From Hungatella sp. UBA3147 (GTDB lineage: Bacteria > Bacillota > Clostridia > Lachnospirales > Lachnospiraceae), in NCBI GenBank assembly GCA_002365025.1, contig DEYX01000279.1:1-16478 (forward strand): a stretch of DNA of 16,478 nt, given 5' to 3'. Every line of letters begins with the position of its first letter. Within the stretch, counting starts at the first letter, position 1. Below, one piece after another: positions 6,489 to 13,907 of the stretch. The position numbers were made by a program, and so were the translations under genes. The notes under the pieces are model-generated. The model worked only from the letters and a program-made list of their open reading frames with translations, was not told where the DNA came from and did not search any database.

Positions 6489-6506
6489 ATGAAAGGTAGA
6501 CCTAAG

Positions 6507-7640
6507 ATGGCAGAGAGTAAGAAAGATTATTATGAGACCCTGGGCATTCCAAAAGATGCGGATGATGCAGCGATTAAGAAGGCTTACAGGGCATTAGCTA
6601 AGAAATACCATCCTGACACAAATCCCGGAGATGCTGCGGCTGCTGAGAAGTTCAAGCAGGCTTCCGAGGCCTACAGTGTCCTTAGCGATCCTGATAAGAG
6701 ACGCCAGTATGACCAGTTCGGTTCTGCTGCCTTTGACGGAAGCGGGGGAGCAGGCGGCTTTGGCGGCTTTGATTTTAGCGGAGCGGACATGGGAGATATA
6801 TTCGGAGATATATTCGGAGATATCTTTGGCGGAGGACGTAGCAGCGCCCGTTACAATGGGCCATCTAGGGGAGCCAATGTCAGAACCAGCATCCGCATCA
6901 CCTTTGAGGATGCGATTTTTGGCTGCGAGAAGGAGATTGAGATCAATTTCAAGGAAGAGTGTTCCTCTTGTCACGGAAGCGGCGCAAAAGCAGGAACCTC
7001 ACCTGTTACATGTCCTAAATGTAATGGAAAAGGAAAGATCATGTATACCCAGCAATCCTTCTTCGGACAGATACAGAATGTTCAGACTTGTCCGGACTGC
7101 GGAGGCAGCGGGAAAATCGTTAAGGATAAATGCCCGGATTGCTATGGCGGCGGATACATTACAAAAAGAAAGAAATTTAAAGTCACCATTCCGGCAGGAA
7201 TTGACAACGGACAGTCCGTGCGTCTTGCAGGCGCAGGTGAACCCGGAACCAATGGCGGTGAGAGAGGCGATCTGCTGGTAGAGGCAGTTGTATCCAACCA
7301 TCCGATTTTCAAACGCCAGGATACCAGCATTTTCTCAACAGTACCGGTTTCCTTTGCAAATGCTGCCTTAGGTGGAAACATCCGGATCAAGACCGTGGAT
7401 GGAGAAGTGGAATACGAAGTGAAGCCAGGTACCCAGACGGATACCAAGGTACGCTTAAAAGGAAAGGGTGTTCCTTCCCTGCGCAACCGGGCCATTCGGG
7501 GCGATCATTTTGTCACTTTGGTAGTTTCAGTGCCGGAGCGTATGACAGAAGTTCAAAAAGAGGCGCTTCGTAAGTTTGACGAAGCCATGAACGGCACAGT
7601 AGAAGGTGACAAACATAAAAAGAAGGGAATCTTTAAATAA
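6507..7640 (+). CDS. dnaJ: Molecular chaperone DnaJ (Hsp40, type I)
   Basis: DnaJ delivers substrates to DnaK and stimulates its ATPase. I chose ATG 6507 (MAESKKDYYETLG, 377 residues) because AAAGG lies 10 bases upstream and type I DnaJs start just before the DYYE motif. An in-frame ATG at 6489 has no ribosome site. The J domain covers about 1-70 with HPD at 35-37. The Gly/Phe region (72-110) contains a GDIF repeat three times, encoded by a 12-base tandem repeat. Four zinc motifs follow from C152 (CSSCHGSG, CPKCNGKG, CPDCGGSG, CPDCYGGG), then the client-binding beta domains and C-terminal dimerisation region. All key residues are intact. Confidence 0.98.
   Translation: MAESKKDYYETLGIPKDADDAAIKKAYRALAKKYHPDTNPGDAAAAEKFKQASEAYSVLSDPDKRRQYDQFGSAAFDGSGGAGGFGGFDFSGADMGDIFGDIFGDIFGGGRSSARYNGPSRGANVRTSIRITFEDAIFGCEKEIEINFKEECSSCHGSGAKAGTSPVTCPKCNGKGKIMYTQQSFFGQIQNVQTCPDCGGSGKIVKDKCPDCYGGGYITKRKKFKVTIPAGIDNGQSVRLAGAGEPGTNGGERGDLLVEAVVSNHPIFKRQDTSIFSTVPVSFANAALGGNIRIKTVDGEVEYEVKPGTQTDTKVRLKGKGVPSLRNRAIRGDHFVTLVVSVPERMTEVQKEALRKFDEAMNGTVEGDKHKKKGIFK
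6792..6827 (+). repeat. 12-base tandem repeat (x3) inside dnaJ
   Basis: GGAGATATATTC occurs twice and then once with two changes (GGAGATATCTTT). It encodes GDIF-GDIF-GDIF in the Gly/Phe linker. It stays in frame and probably reflects slippage in a region tolerant of length change. Confidence 0.85.
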
Positions 7641-7680
7641 GGATTCCGGAAGGTACATGGTTTTAAATGGAGGGGAACGT

Positions 7681-8241
7681 ATGGGAAGGTTTGCAAAAAA
7701 ACTGGCCCTGACAGCCGTTGTGATATGGATAGCAGCTTTATTTCCCGCGGCAGTCATGGCCGCAGACGGGCAGTCTGTCCGGGATTTTCCAGGCTGGAAC
7801 GGCACGGGTACAAAAAACAAAGGGCCGATTGAAGGAAGTGTATCCTTTGACTGCTGGGATGACGATGATGATGATGATGATGGTCCGGGGGTCTACAGCT
7901 ATCAGAGAGGCTGGCGTTACAGTCCTTCCGGCTGGTGGTTTCAGTATAGTGACGGGAGCTGGCCCTCTAACTGCTGGAAGTATATCGATGGCAGATGGTA
8001 CCGGTTTAACCGGGAAGGTCATATGCTGACCGGCTGGTATACAGATGAGGGAGGCCTCCGGTATTACTTAAATCCGGTGGATGACGGCACTTTGGGTACG
8101 ATGAGGATAGGCTGGCAGATTGTAGATGGAAAGGCTTATTACTTTAATACCATGTCCGATGGTTATAAGGGAAGGTTGCTTACCAATACGACCACTCCTG
8201 ACGGATATAAGGTGGGTGCTGACGGCTCCTGGATTCAGTAA
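7681..8241 (+). CDS. Small secreted cell-wall-binding-repeat protein, 186 aa
   Basis: The start at 7681 is set by GGAGGGG 5 bases upstream; earlier in-frame ATGs overlap dnaJ and would put extra charged residues before the signal peptide. Residues 1-27 are a signal peptide (basic start, hydrophobic core, AVMA-A). Residues about 60-67 are eight consecutive aspartates. The remainder is aromatic and Gly-rich with cell-wall-binding-like repeats: GWWFQYSDGSWPSNCWKYIDGRWYRFNREGHMLTGWY, then GWQIVDGKAYYFN, then TPDGYKVGADGSWIQ. No catalytic domain is visible, so it may be a surface adaptor or a calcium-binding wall protein; this is inference. It follows dnaJ by 40 bases with no clear terminator between, so it may be expressed with the chaperone operon. 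Confidence 0.85.
   Translation: MGRFAKKLALTAVVIWIAALFPAAVMAADGQSVRDFPGWNGTGTKNKGPIEGSVSFDCWDDDDDDDDGPGVYSYQRGWRYSPSGWWFQYSDGSWPSNCWKYIDGRWYRFNREGHMLTGWYTDEGGLRYYLNPVDDGTLGTMRIGWQIVDGKAYYFNTMSDGYKGRLLTNTTTPDGYKVGADGSWIQ
7858..7881 (+). repeat. Poly-aspartate trinucleotide repeat
   Basis: Eight consecutive Asp codons end in six uninterrupted GAT units (7864-7881). Such a repeat may vary in length among strains without changing frame. The encoded acidic cluster follows the signal peptide and precedes the wall-binding region. Confidence 0.9.
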
Positions 8242-8293
8242 ACTTGATTGAATGGTTTTTAAGAGGTATGGCGGAGATTTACTGCTGTACCTT

Positions 8294-8383
8294 TTTCTCA
8301 TTATGGAGAACTGAGAAAGCTTTTTACATAAAAAACAAAGGACGCACCACACGGCTGAAATGCATCGGCCATGAAGTGCGTCC
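8294..8383. terminator. Terminator region after the cell-wall-binding gene
   Basis: Two hairpins are visible. The first, TTTCTCA/TGAGAAA (8294-8300 and 8312-8318), is followed by GCTTTTTA and could terminate plus-strand transcription. The second, GGACGCAC (8340-8347) with GTGCGTCC (8376-8383), has an inner GGC/GCC pairing. It is followed by CCTGTTTTC on the plus strand and a T-rich run (TTTGTTTTTT) on the minus strand. It probably acts as the main, possibly two-way, terminator of the heat-shock operon. Confidence 0.6.
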
Positions 8384-8655
8384 CCTGTTTTCATTACAAA
8401 AATTTTTGCTTTGTAATTTGTGAAAATAGTTCCTGTTCCAATTCCAATCGCTCAGGCGGGTGTGATGGGGTGTAATGCATCAAGGAATTTCGTTTACTTG
8501 ATATTTTTTTGCCCTTGCGATCAGAACGAAACAAAAGTTATTTTCATCCGTTCAATTAGTTAATGCAACAGCATCAGATTTTATTGCATCTTTTTTAAAA
8601 AAAATATTTTTTTTTATAAATTACGGAATAACCCTTGAAATTTCGTACATGTTAG
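8384..8655. other. AT-rich gene-free stretch
   Basis: No convincing reading frame was found on either strand. It contains a weak hairpin ATGCAA/TTGCAT (8563-8568 and 8584-8589) followed by six Ts, then a run of A and T tracts (8591-8620). Short complementary blocks (AATTCC at about 8441 with GGAATT at about 8484) hint at structure, but no known small RNA is recognised. Confidence 0.4.
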
Positions 8656-8656
8656 A

Positions 8657-8688
8657 CGCTTGCAAGCGATTTCATTGTATGTTATGAT
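8657..8688 (+). promoter_or_regulatory. Promoter of the TSUP-prmA operon with palindromic operator candidate
   Basis: TTGCAA (8660-8665) and TATGAT (8683-8688) are 17 bases apart. The -35 box sits in the centre of a perfect 12-base palindrome, CGCTTGCAAGCG (8657-8668), which could be a repressor site. A second candidate is TATAAT at 8728-8733 with a weak -35 (CTGAGA, 8705-8710), also 17 bases apart. Confidence 0.5.
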
Positions 8689-8775
8689 ATCTTGTGATTT
8701 AAAACTGAGAGCAAAACGTTCATATACTATAATGAGAAAGTCCGGTTCCCGGATGCCAAGGAAAGGAAACTGCCT

Positions 8776-9522
8776 ATGTACCAATATCTGATCGTGTGTC
8801 CTCTTGTTTTTCTTGCGGGTTTTGTAGATTCCATTGCAGGAGGCGGAGGACTTATATCCCTTCCGGCATATCTGGCAGCAGGGGTACCTCCTCATTTGGC
8901 CATTGGTACCAATAAACTGGGTTCCACCATGGGAACAGTGATTTCTACGGCCAGGTACGCAAAGGGCGGCTATATTAAAGTAAAGCTGTCTCTGCTTGCC
9001 GCACTTTTTGCTGTGGTTGGTTCTGTGATCGGAGCCCACTTATCCATGCTTGCCAGTGAGCGGCTATTAAAGGGCATGATGCTGGCGGTGCTACCGGTTG
9101 TTGCCTTTTATGTTCTTAAGAATAAAAACCTGGGAAATCAGGAGGAGATCAGCAGCCTGCCTGAAAAAAAGATGCTTTTAATCAGCATAGGTGCAGCACT
9201 GGTCATCGGATGCTATGACGGCTTTTACGGACCAGGTACGGGAACCTTTTTACTGCTGATTTTAACCGGATTTGCTAAAATGGATGTCAGGAGCGCATCA
9301 GGCACCACGAAAGTGATTAACCTGTCCTCCAATATTGCAGCATTGGCGACTTTTTTAATAAATGGAAAGGTTTTGATCCCCTTAGGACTGGCATCAGGAC
9401 TTTTCTGCATAGCAGGCCATTATATCGGATCAGGCCTTGTAGTAAAGAATGGATTAAAGATTGTGCGCCCGGTGGTTTTAGTGGTGCTTTTGTGTCTGTT
9501 TATCAAAATTATAAAAGGATAG
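8776..9522 (+). CDS. TSUP (TauE/SafE) family membrane permease
   Basis: This is a 248-residue integral membrane protein, the usual size for YfcA-like members of the TSUP family. AAAGGAAA lies before ATG. The N-terminal half carries the family signature around FLAGFVDSIAGGGGLISLPAYLAAGVPPHLAIGTNKL (about 12-50), and the second half an echo of it (GCYDGFYGPGTGTFLLLI, then SGTTKVINLSSNIAAL). About seven to eight hydrophobic segments can be seen. The family moves sulfur- or carbon-containing anions such as sulfite, sulfoacetate or acetate-like compounds; the substrate here cannot be told from sequence. It heads a unit that ends in sulfur-transfer genes, which is suggestive but not proof of a sulfur role. 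The stop is 9 bases before prmA. Confidence 0.88.
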   Translation: MYQYLIVCPLVFLAGFVDSIAGGGGLISLPAYLAAGVPPHLAIGTNKLGSTMGTVISTARYAKGGYIKVKLSLLAALFAVVGSVIGAHLSMLASERLLKGMMLAVLPVVAFYVLKNKNLGNQEEISSLPEKKMLLISIGAALVIGCYDGFYGPGTGTFLLLILTGFAKMDVRSASGTTKVINLSSNIAALATFLINGKVLIPLGLASGLFCIAGHYIGSGLVVKNGLKIVRPVVLVVLLCLFIKIIKG

Positions 9523-9531
9523 GGAATTACT

Positions 9532-10488
9532 ATGAAATGGAAAAAATTTACACTGACTACCACGACAGAAGCCGTGGATTTAGTCAGCAGCATGTTTGAT
9601 GAAATCGGAATAGAAGGTATTGAAATAGAAGATAACATCCCTCTTACGGAGGCGGAGACAAAAGGAATGTTTATCGATATTCTGCCGGAGCTTCCGCCCG
9701 ATGAGGGTGTTGCAAAGGTCAGCTTCTATCTGGAGCCGGATTCTGACATCGACGGCATGTTAAAACGTGTGAAAGAAGGGCTTTTGGAACTTTCCATGTT
9801 CACGGATTTAGGGGAATGTACCATTTCGTCCGGTGAGACCGAGGATAAGGACTGGATCAATAACTGGAAACAGTATTTTAAGCCGTTTACTGTGGATGAT
9901 ATCCTGATCAAACCGACCTGGGAGGAGATTCCAGAGGAGCACAAGGACAAGCTTTTGATTGAGATCGATCCTGGAACTGCCTTTGGAACCGGACAGCACG
10001 AGACGACCCAGCTTTGTATCCGTCAGCTGCAAAAATATATTACTCCGGAGACTACCCTCCTTGACGTGGGAACCGGAAGCGGCATTCTGGGAATCACTGC
10101 CTTAAAGCTGGGTGCCAAAGAAGTATTTGGAACAGACCTTGATGAAAATGCCATTATTGCTGTTAAGGAAAATATGGAAGCCAATGATATCCCTATGGAT
10201 AGGTTTTTAGTATTACAGGGCAATATTATTGATGACAGGGCGGTACAGGAGAAAGCAGGCTATGAAAAATACGATGTAGTGGTGGCTAATATTCTGGCGG
10301 ACATCATCATCCTTCTTCAGCAGGAAATTTCAGTCCATATGAAAAAAGACGCTATTTTCATTACTTCCGGTATCATTAACATGAAGGAAGAGTCTGTGAA
10401 GAAAGCATTTGAGGAAAATGAAGCCTTTGAGCTTGTGGAAACCACCTATCAGGGCGAATGGGTTTCGATAACAGTCAGGAAGAAATAG
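9532..10488 (+). CDS. prmA: Ribosomal protein L11 methyltransferase PrmA
   Basis: PrmA uses S-adenosylmethionine to methylate ribosomal protein L11 (trimethylation in E. coli). It is 318 residues long, close to the family length. AGGG 7 bases before ATG overlaps the preceding stop, suggesting coupled translation. An N-terminal alpha/beta substrate-recognition domain (about 1-115) includes the conserved DWINNWKQYFKP. The catalytic Rossmann domain follows, with DPGTAFGTGQHETT, the SAM-binding DVGTGSGILGI (about 178-188), GTDLDENA and VVANILADII. All expected motifs are intact. prmA next to rsmE is a common Firmicute arrangement, often downstream of dnaJ as here. Confidence 0.96.
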   Translation: MKWKKFTLTTTTEAVDLVSSMFDEIGIEGIEIEDNIPLTEAETKGMFIDILPELPPDEGVAKVSFYLEPDSDIDGMLKRVKEGLLELSMFTDLGECTISSGETEDKDWINNWKQYFKPFTVDDILIKPTWEEIPEEHKDKLLIEIDPGTAFGTGQHETTQLCIRQLQKYITPETTLLDVGTGSGILGITALKLGAKEVFGTDLDENAIIAVKENMEANDIPMDRFLVLQGNIIDDRAVQEKAGYEKYDVVVANILADIIILLQQEISVHMKKDAIFITSGIINMKEESVKKAFEENEAFELVETTYQGEWVSITVRKK

Positions 10489-10508
10489 GAAGAGGAACGG
10501 GGAAAAGG

Positions 10509-11246
10509 ATGTATCACTTTTTTGTTAATCCGGATCAAATCGGAGCAGAGACAATCCGGATCACGGGACCGGATGTGAATCATATTAAGAATGTCCTGCG
10601 GATGGGCGCCGGAGAACAGGTTTTAATCAGCAATGGCATAGACAAAGATTATCTGTGTGAGATTCTGGAAGTGGCTTCACTGGAAGTTACGGCCAAAATC
10701 CTGTCTGTAGATGAGGGGGGCGCTGAGCTTCCTGCCAGGCTCTACCTGTTTCAGGGACTTCCAAAGGGTGATAAAATGGAGTTGATTATCCAAAAGGCTG
10801 TGGAACTTGGCGTATACCAGATTATTCCGGTGCAGACCAAACGGGCTGTGGTGCGGTTGGATAAAAAGAAAGAAGAAACAAAGCTTCGCCGCTGGATGGC
10901 GGTATCAGAAAGCGCAGCCAAGCAGTCCAAGCGGCTTATCATACCGGAGGTCACCGGTGTCATGACCTTTCAGGAGGCTCTTACCTTTGCAAAGGATCTT
11001 GATATAACGGTCATCCCGTTTGAACACGCAAAGGATATGGCGGAGACGAAGGAAATCCTGTCAGCCATTAAGCCGGGAATGAGCGCGGGGATATTTATCG
11101 GACCGGAGGGAGGCTTTGAGGATTCAGAAATGGAACTTGCAAAGAATTTCGGAGCAAAACTGATTACCCTTGGAAAACGGATCCTGAGGACGGAAACCGC
11201 CGGCCTTGCCATTGTATCCGTGCTGGCCTTCCAGCTGGAAGACTGA
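10509..11246 (+). CDS. rsmE: 16S rRNA (uracil1498-N3)-methyltransferase RsmE
   Basis: RsmE methylates U1498 of 16S rRNA in the decoding region. ATG 10509 gives MYHFFVNPDQI and 246 residues, the usual length; GGGG lies 6 bases upstream. An earlier in-frame ATG at 10458 lies inside prmA and is not favoured. Residues about 1-70 form the PUA-like RNA-binding domain (HIKNVLRMGAGEQVLI). The rest is the SPOUT methyltransferase with its deep knot: GLPKGDKMELIIQKAVELG, SAAKQSKR, IGPEGGF (G198-F203) and LGKRILRTETAGLA (ILRTETA about 225-231). It is separated from prmA by 20 bases. Confidence 0.96.
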   Translation: MYHFFVNPDQIGAETIRITGPDVNHIKNVLRMGAGEQVLISNGIDKDYLCEILEVASLEVTAKILSVDEGGAELPARLYLFQGLPKGDKMELIIQKAVELGVYQIIPVQTKRAVVRLDKKKEETKLRRWMAVSESAAKQSKRLIIPEVTGVMTFQEALTFAKDLDITVIPFEHAKDMAETKEILSAIKPGMSAGIFIGPEGGFEDSEMELAKNFGAKLITLGKRILRTETAGLAIVSVLAFQLED

Positions 11247-11310
11247 CAGGGTCTGGAGAAACAACTTACGGATATCCCTTTTGCCCGGAAATACGGACAA
11301 CAAGAGGAAC

Positions 11311-11350
11311 GCCTTTCAGGCATACCTTTACACCCGATAAAGCGGGGGGG
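11311..11350 (+). repeat. Two-hairpin intergenic element, copy C
   Basis: It lies between rsmE and the cysteine desulfurase gene. GCCT-TTC-AGGC (11311-11321) is followed by the core ATACCTTTA (11322-11330) and CCCG-ataaag-CGGG (11333-11346). Both stems differ in sequence from copy B but keep pairing. It ends 53 bases before the next start. Another short hairpin, CTGTCC/GGACAG, follows at about 11353-11373. Confidence 0.5.
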
Positions 11351-11399
11351 GCACTGTCCCAAGAGCATGGACAGGGAAGAGGAAAGGAATGAGCCATAT

Positions 11400-12554
11400 A
11401 TGGAAGCTTATTTTGATAATTCGGCGACAACCAGAGTGTTGGAACCGGTAAGAGATATTGTTGTAAAACTCATGACGGAGGACTACGGGAATCCTTCCGC
11501 CAAGCATAAAAAGGGAATGGAAGCGGAACAGTATATTAAGGAAGCAGCGGAGATCATAGCCGGGACCTTAAAAGTTGCCCCAAAGGAGATCGTTTTCACC
11601 TCCGGCGGTTCAGAATCCAACAATATGGCCCTGATTGAGACTGCTATGGCCAATAAAAGGGCGGGAAACCACATCATCAGCACCGGCATAGAACATGCCT
11701 CAGTATATAATCCTCTGGCATTTTTAGAGGAACAGGGCTTTTCGGTGACTTACCTTCCTGTAGATGCCCATGGACATATCCGTCTGGAAGAGCTGGAGGC
11801 GGCAATCCGTCCGGAAACCATTCTGGTTTCCATCATGTATGTAAATAATGAAATCGGTGCGGTGGAACCCATCGAAGCCATTTCGAAGATCATAAAAAAG
11901 AAGAATCCGTCCATCCTGTTTCATGTGGATGCCATTCAGGCATACGGAAAGTTTGTCATCCGTCCAAAGCGCCAGGGGATTGATCTTTTATCCGTCAGCG
12001 CCCATAAGATACATGGACCAAAAGGCATTGGATTTTTATACATTGACCAGAAGGTGAAAATAAGGCCTTTGATTTATGGAGGCGGCCAGCAGAGAGGCAT
12101 GCGTTCCGGTACGGAAAATGTTCCTGGAATTGCAGGCATGGGAGTGGCGGCTAAAATGATGTATACGGATCATGGAGAGAAGATGCAGTCCATGATCACT
12201 CTTAAAGATTATATGATAGGCAGGCTTTCGGAGATCGATGGCGTTACGGTAAACAGCCTGCCCGGCGATTTATCAGCTCCTCAGATCGTAAGCGCAAGCT
12301 TTTTAGGAGTCCGAAGCGAAGTGCTTTTGCATGCTCTGGAAGATAAGGATATTTACGTGTCCTCCGGGTCTGCCTGTTCTTCCAACCATCCGGCTGTCAG
12401 CGGAACATTAAAGGGAATCGGTGTTAAACCTGAGCTTCTGGATTCCACGCTGCGGTTCAGCTTCGGGATTTATAATACCAAAGAGGAAGTAGATTACTGC
12501 ATTGATGTACTTAAGGAGCTTTTGCCTGTTTTAAGACGGTATCAGAGAGGCTGA
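11400..12554 (+). CDS. Cysteine desulfurase (NifS/IscS family), ThiI partner
   Basis: This PLP enzyme converts cysteine to alanine and a persulfide that is passed to acceptors. ATG 11400 gives MEAYFDNSATTRV, matching the family's usual N-end; AGGAAAGG is about 12 bases upstream. An in-frame ATG at 11367 would add 11 charged residues. The 384 residues include the GGSESNNMAL motif, H-x-D region (FHVDAIQAYGK), the PLP lysine in SVSAHKIHGPKG (K203), and the catalytic cysteine in SSGSACSSN (C326). It lies directly before thiI. In B. subtilis the desulfurase NifZ is paired with ThiI in the same way, so tRNA 4-thiouridine synthesis is the likely main role. No iscU or iscR is nearby, which argues against a dedicated Fe-S operon. 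Confidence 0.93.
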   Translation: MEAYFDNSATTRVLEPVRDIVVKLMTEDYGNPSAKHKKGMEAEQYIKEAAEIIAGTLKVAPKEIVFTSGGSESNNMALIETAMANKRAGNHIISTGIEHASVYNPLAFLEEQGFSVTYLPVDAHGHIRLEELEAAIRPETILVSIMYVNNEIGAVEPIEAISKIIKKKNPSILFHVDAIQAYGKFVIRPKRQGIDLLSVSAHKIHGPKGIGFLYIDQKVKIRPLIYGGGQQRGMRSGTENVPGIAGMGVAAKMMYTDHGEKMQSMITLKDYMIGRLSEIDGVTVNSLPGDLSAPQIVSASFLGVRSEVLLHALEDKDIYVSSGSACSSNHPAVSGTLKGIGVKPELLDSTLRFSFGIYNTKEEVDYCIDVLKELLPVLRRYQRG

Positions 12555-12568
12555 GATTACAGAAAGAA

Positions 12569-12613
12569 ATACCCTTCGGGTATACCTTTATGCCCTAATA
12601 TAACGGGCAGGAA
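12569..12613 (+). repeat. Two-hairpin intergenic element, copy B
   Basis: It lies between the cysteine desulfurase gene and thiI. ATACCC-TTC-GGGTAT (12569-12583) overlaps the core ATACCTTTA (12582-12590), followed by GCCC-taatataac-GGGC (12592-12608) and AGGAAAGAGG. It is the best-formed of three copies and ends 21 bases before the thiI start, so it could influence ribosome access. Confidence 0.55.
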
Positions 12614-12629
12614 AGAGGAAGGATAACAG

Positions 12630-13808
12630 ATGCAATATCAATCATTTTTAATTAAATATGCAGAAATCGGGGTGAAAGGAAAGAACCGTTATCTGTTCGA
12701 GGATGCCCTGGTGACTCAGATCCGCCATTCCTTAAAGAGGGTGGATGGCGATTTTATAGTTTCCAAGGAATCAGGACGCATTTATGTAAATGCAGAGTCA
12801 GAATATGATTTTGATGAGGTCATTGAAGCGTTTAAATGTATCTTCGGCATTGCCGCCATCTGCCCTATGGTTCAGGTGGATGACAATGGATACGAGGATT
12901 TAAAGAAACAGGTGCAGTCTTATGTAGATGAATTCTACGAGGATAAGAATTTTACCTTTAAGGTCAATGCCCGCAGAGGAAATAAGAAATATCCGGTAAA
13001 TTCTGAACAGATCAACCGGGATCTGGGAGAATTGATTCTTAACGCGTTTCCCGAGACAAAGGTAGATGTCCATAAGCCGGATGTGATGCTTCATGTGGAA
13101 GTCCGCAATAAAATCAATATCTACTCCCATGTCATTCCAGGTCCTGGCGGTATGCCGGTGGGAACCAATGGAAAAGCCATGCTTCTTTTATCCGGCGGTA
13201 TCGACAGCCCGGTGGCAGGGTATATGATCGCAAAGCGCGGGGTTAAGATCGATGCTGTCTACTTCCATGCTCCGCCATATACCAGTGAGCGTGCCAAGCA
13301 GAAGGTAATCGATTTAGCTAAGCTGGTTTCTAAATATTCCGGGCCGATTCGCCTTCATATTGTGAATTTTACGGACATCCAGCTGTACATTTATGACAAA
13401 TGCCCTCATGAGGAGCTTACTATCATCATGAGACGTTATATGATGAAAATTGCGGAGCGACTGGCAGAGGAGAGTGGATCCATGGCACTCATAACAGGAG
13501 AGAGCATCGGACAGGTGGCTTCCCAGACCATGCAGTCCCTGGCTGCTACGGATGCAGCCACCACTATGCCGGTATTCCGTCCTGTCATCGGCTTTGATAA
13601 GCAGGAAATTGTGGATGTATCGGAAAAGATAGGTACTTATGAGACTTCCGTGCTTCCTTTTGAGGACTGCTGTACCATTTTTGTGGCAAAGCATCCGGTG
13701 ACAAAACCGAGTTTGAAGATGATCGAACGGTCAGAGGAAAAGTTAGAGGAAAAGATCGGCGAACTGGTTGAAACGGCCATAAGCACGGTGGAAAAGGTTT
13801 GGTGTTAA
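12630..13808 (+). CDS. thiI: tRNA 4-thiouridine synthase ThiI
   Basis: ThiI adenylates U8 of tRNA and replaces its oxygen with sulfur from a cysteine desulfurase, giving s4U, a near-UV sensor. It is 392 residues long. Residues about 1-60 are the N-terminal ferredoxin-like domain, and about 60-165 the THUMP RNA-binding domain. The PP-loop ATP site is LLLSGGIDSPVAGYMIAKRG (S188-S193 core). A Cys pair in FEDCCTIFVAKHPVTKP (C347, C348) matches the region of the E. coli active-site Cys344. There is no C-terminal rhodanese domain, as in B. subtilis ThiI, which takes sulfur directly from its partner desulfurase. That partner is the gene just upstream. GGAAGG precedes ATG. Confidence 0.97.
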   Translation: MQYQSFLIKYAEIGVKGKNRYLFEDALVTQIRHSLKRVDGDFIVSKESGRIYVNAESEYDFDEVIEAFKCIFGIAAICPMVQVDDNGYEDLKKQVQSYVDEFYEDKNFTFKVNARRGNKKYPVNSEQINRDLGELILNAFPETKVDVHKPDVMLHVEVRNKINIYSHVIPGPGGMPVGTNGKAMLLLSGGIDSPVAGYMIAKRGVKIDAVYFHAPPYTSERAKQKVIDLAKLVSKYSGPIRLHIVNFTDIQLYIYDKCPHEELTIIMRRYMMKIAERLAEESGSMALITGESIGQVASQTMQSLAATDAATTMPVFRPVIGFDKQEIVDVSEKIGTYETSVLPFEDCCTIFVAKHPVTKPSLKMIERSEEKLEEKIGELVETAISTVEKVWC

Positions 13809-13819
13809 AAAAATAAAAT

Positions 13820-13855
13820 CGGGGTCCGGCTCCTTTTGGAAAAGGCCGGGCCCCG
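13820..13855. terminator. Strong terminator between thiI and the HPr-like gene
   Basis: CGGGGTCCGGC (13820-13830) pairs with GCCGGGCCCCG (13845-13855) with one G-U pair, and CCTTT/AAAGG closes the inner part. On the minus strand the stem runs into ATTTTATTTTTTT, so it is a full Rho-independent terminator for the minus-strand gene. On the plus strand it follows thiI by 11 bases but lacks a T run, so termination there is less certain. Confidence 0.85.
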
Positions 13856-13907
13856 AAAGTCATGAAAGAAGTTCGATTCACCTGACGGCTGATCGAACGG
13901 CTGATTC

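Noticed and set aside
6631..7281. Open frame in another plus-strand frame within dnaJ
   Set aside because: dnaJ is intact in its own frame with all zinc motifs; the alternative frame shows only arginine/serine-rich noise.
7626..7647. GGAATC/GATTCC hairpin over the dnaJ stop as a terminator
   Set aside because: Only six base pairs and no T run follows, so it is unlikely to end transcription.
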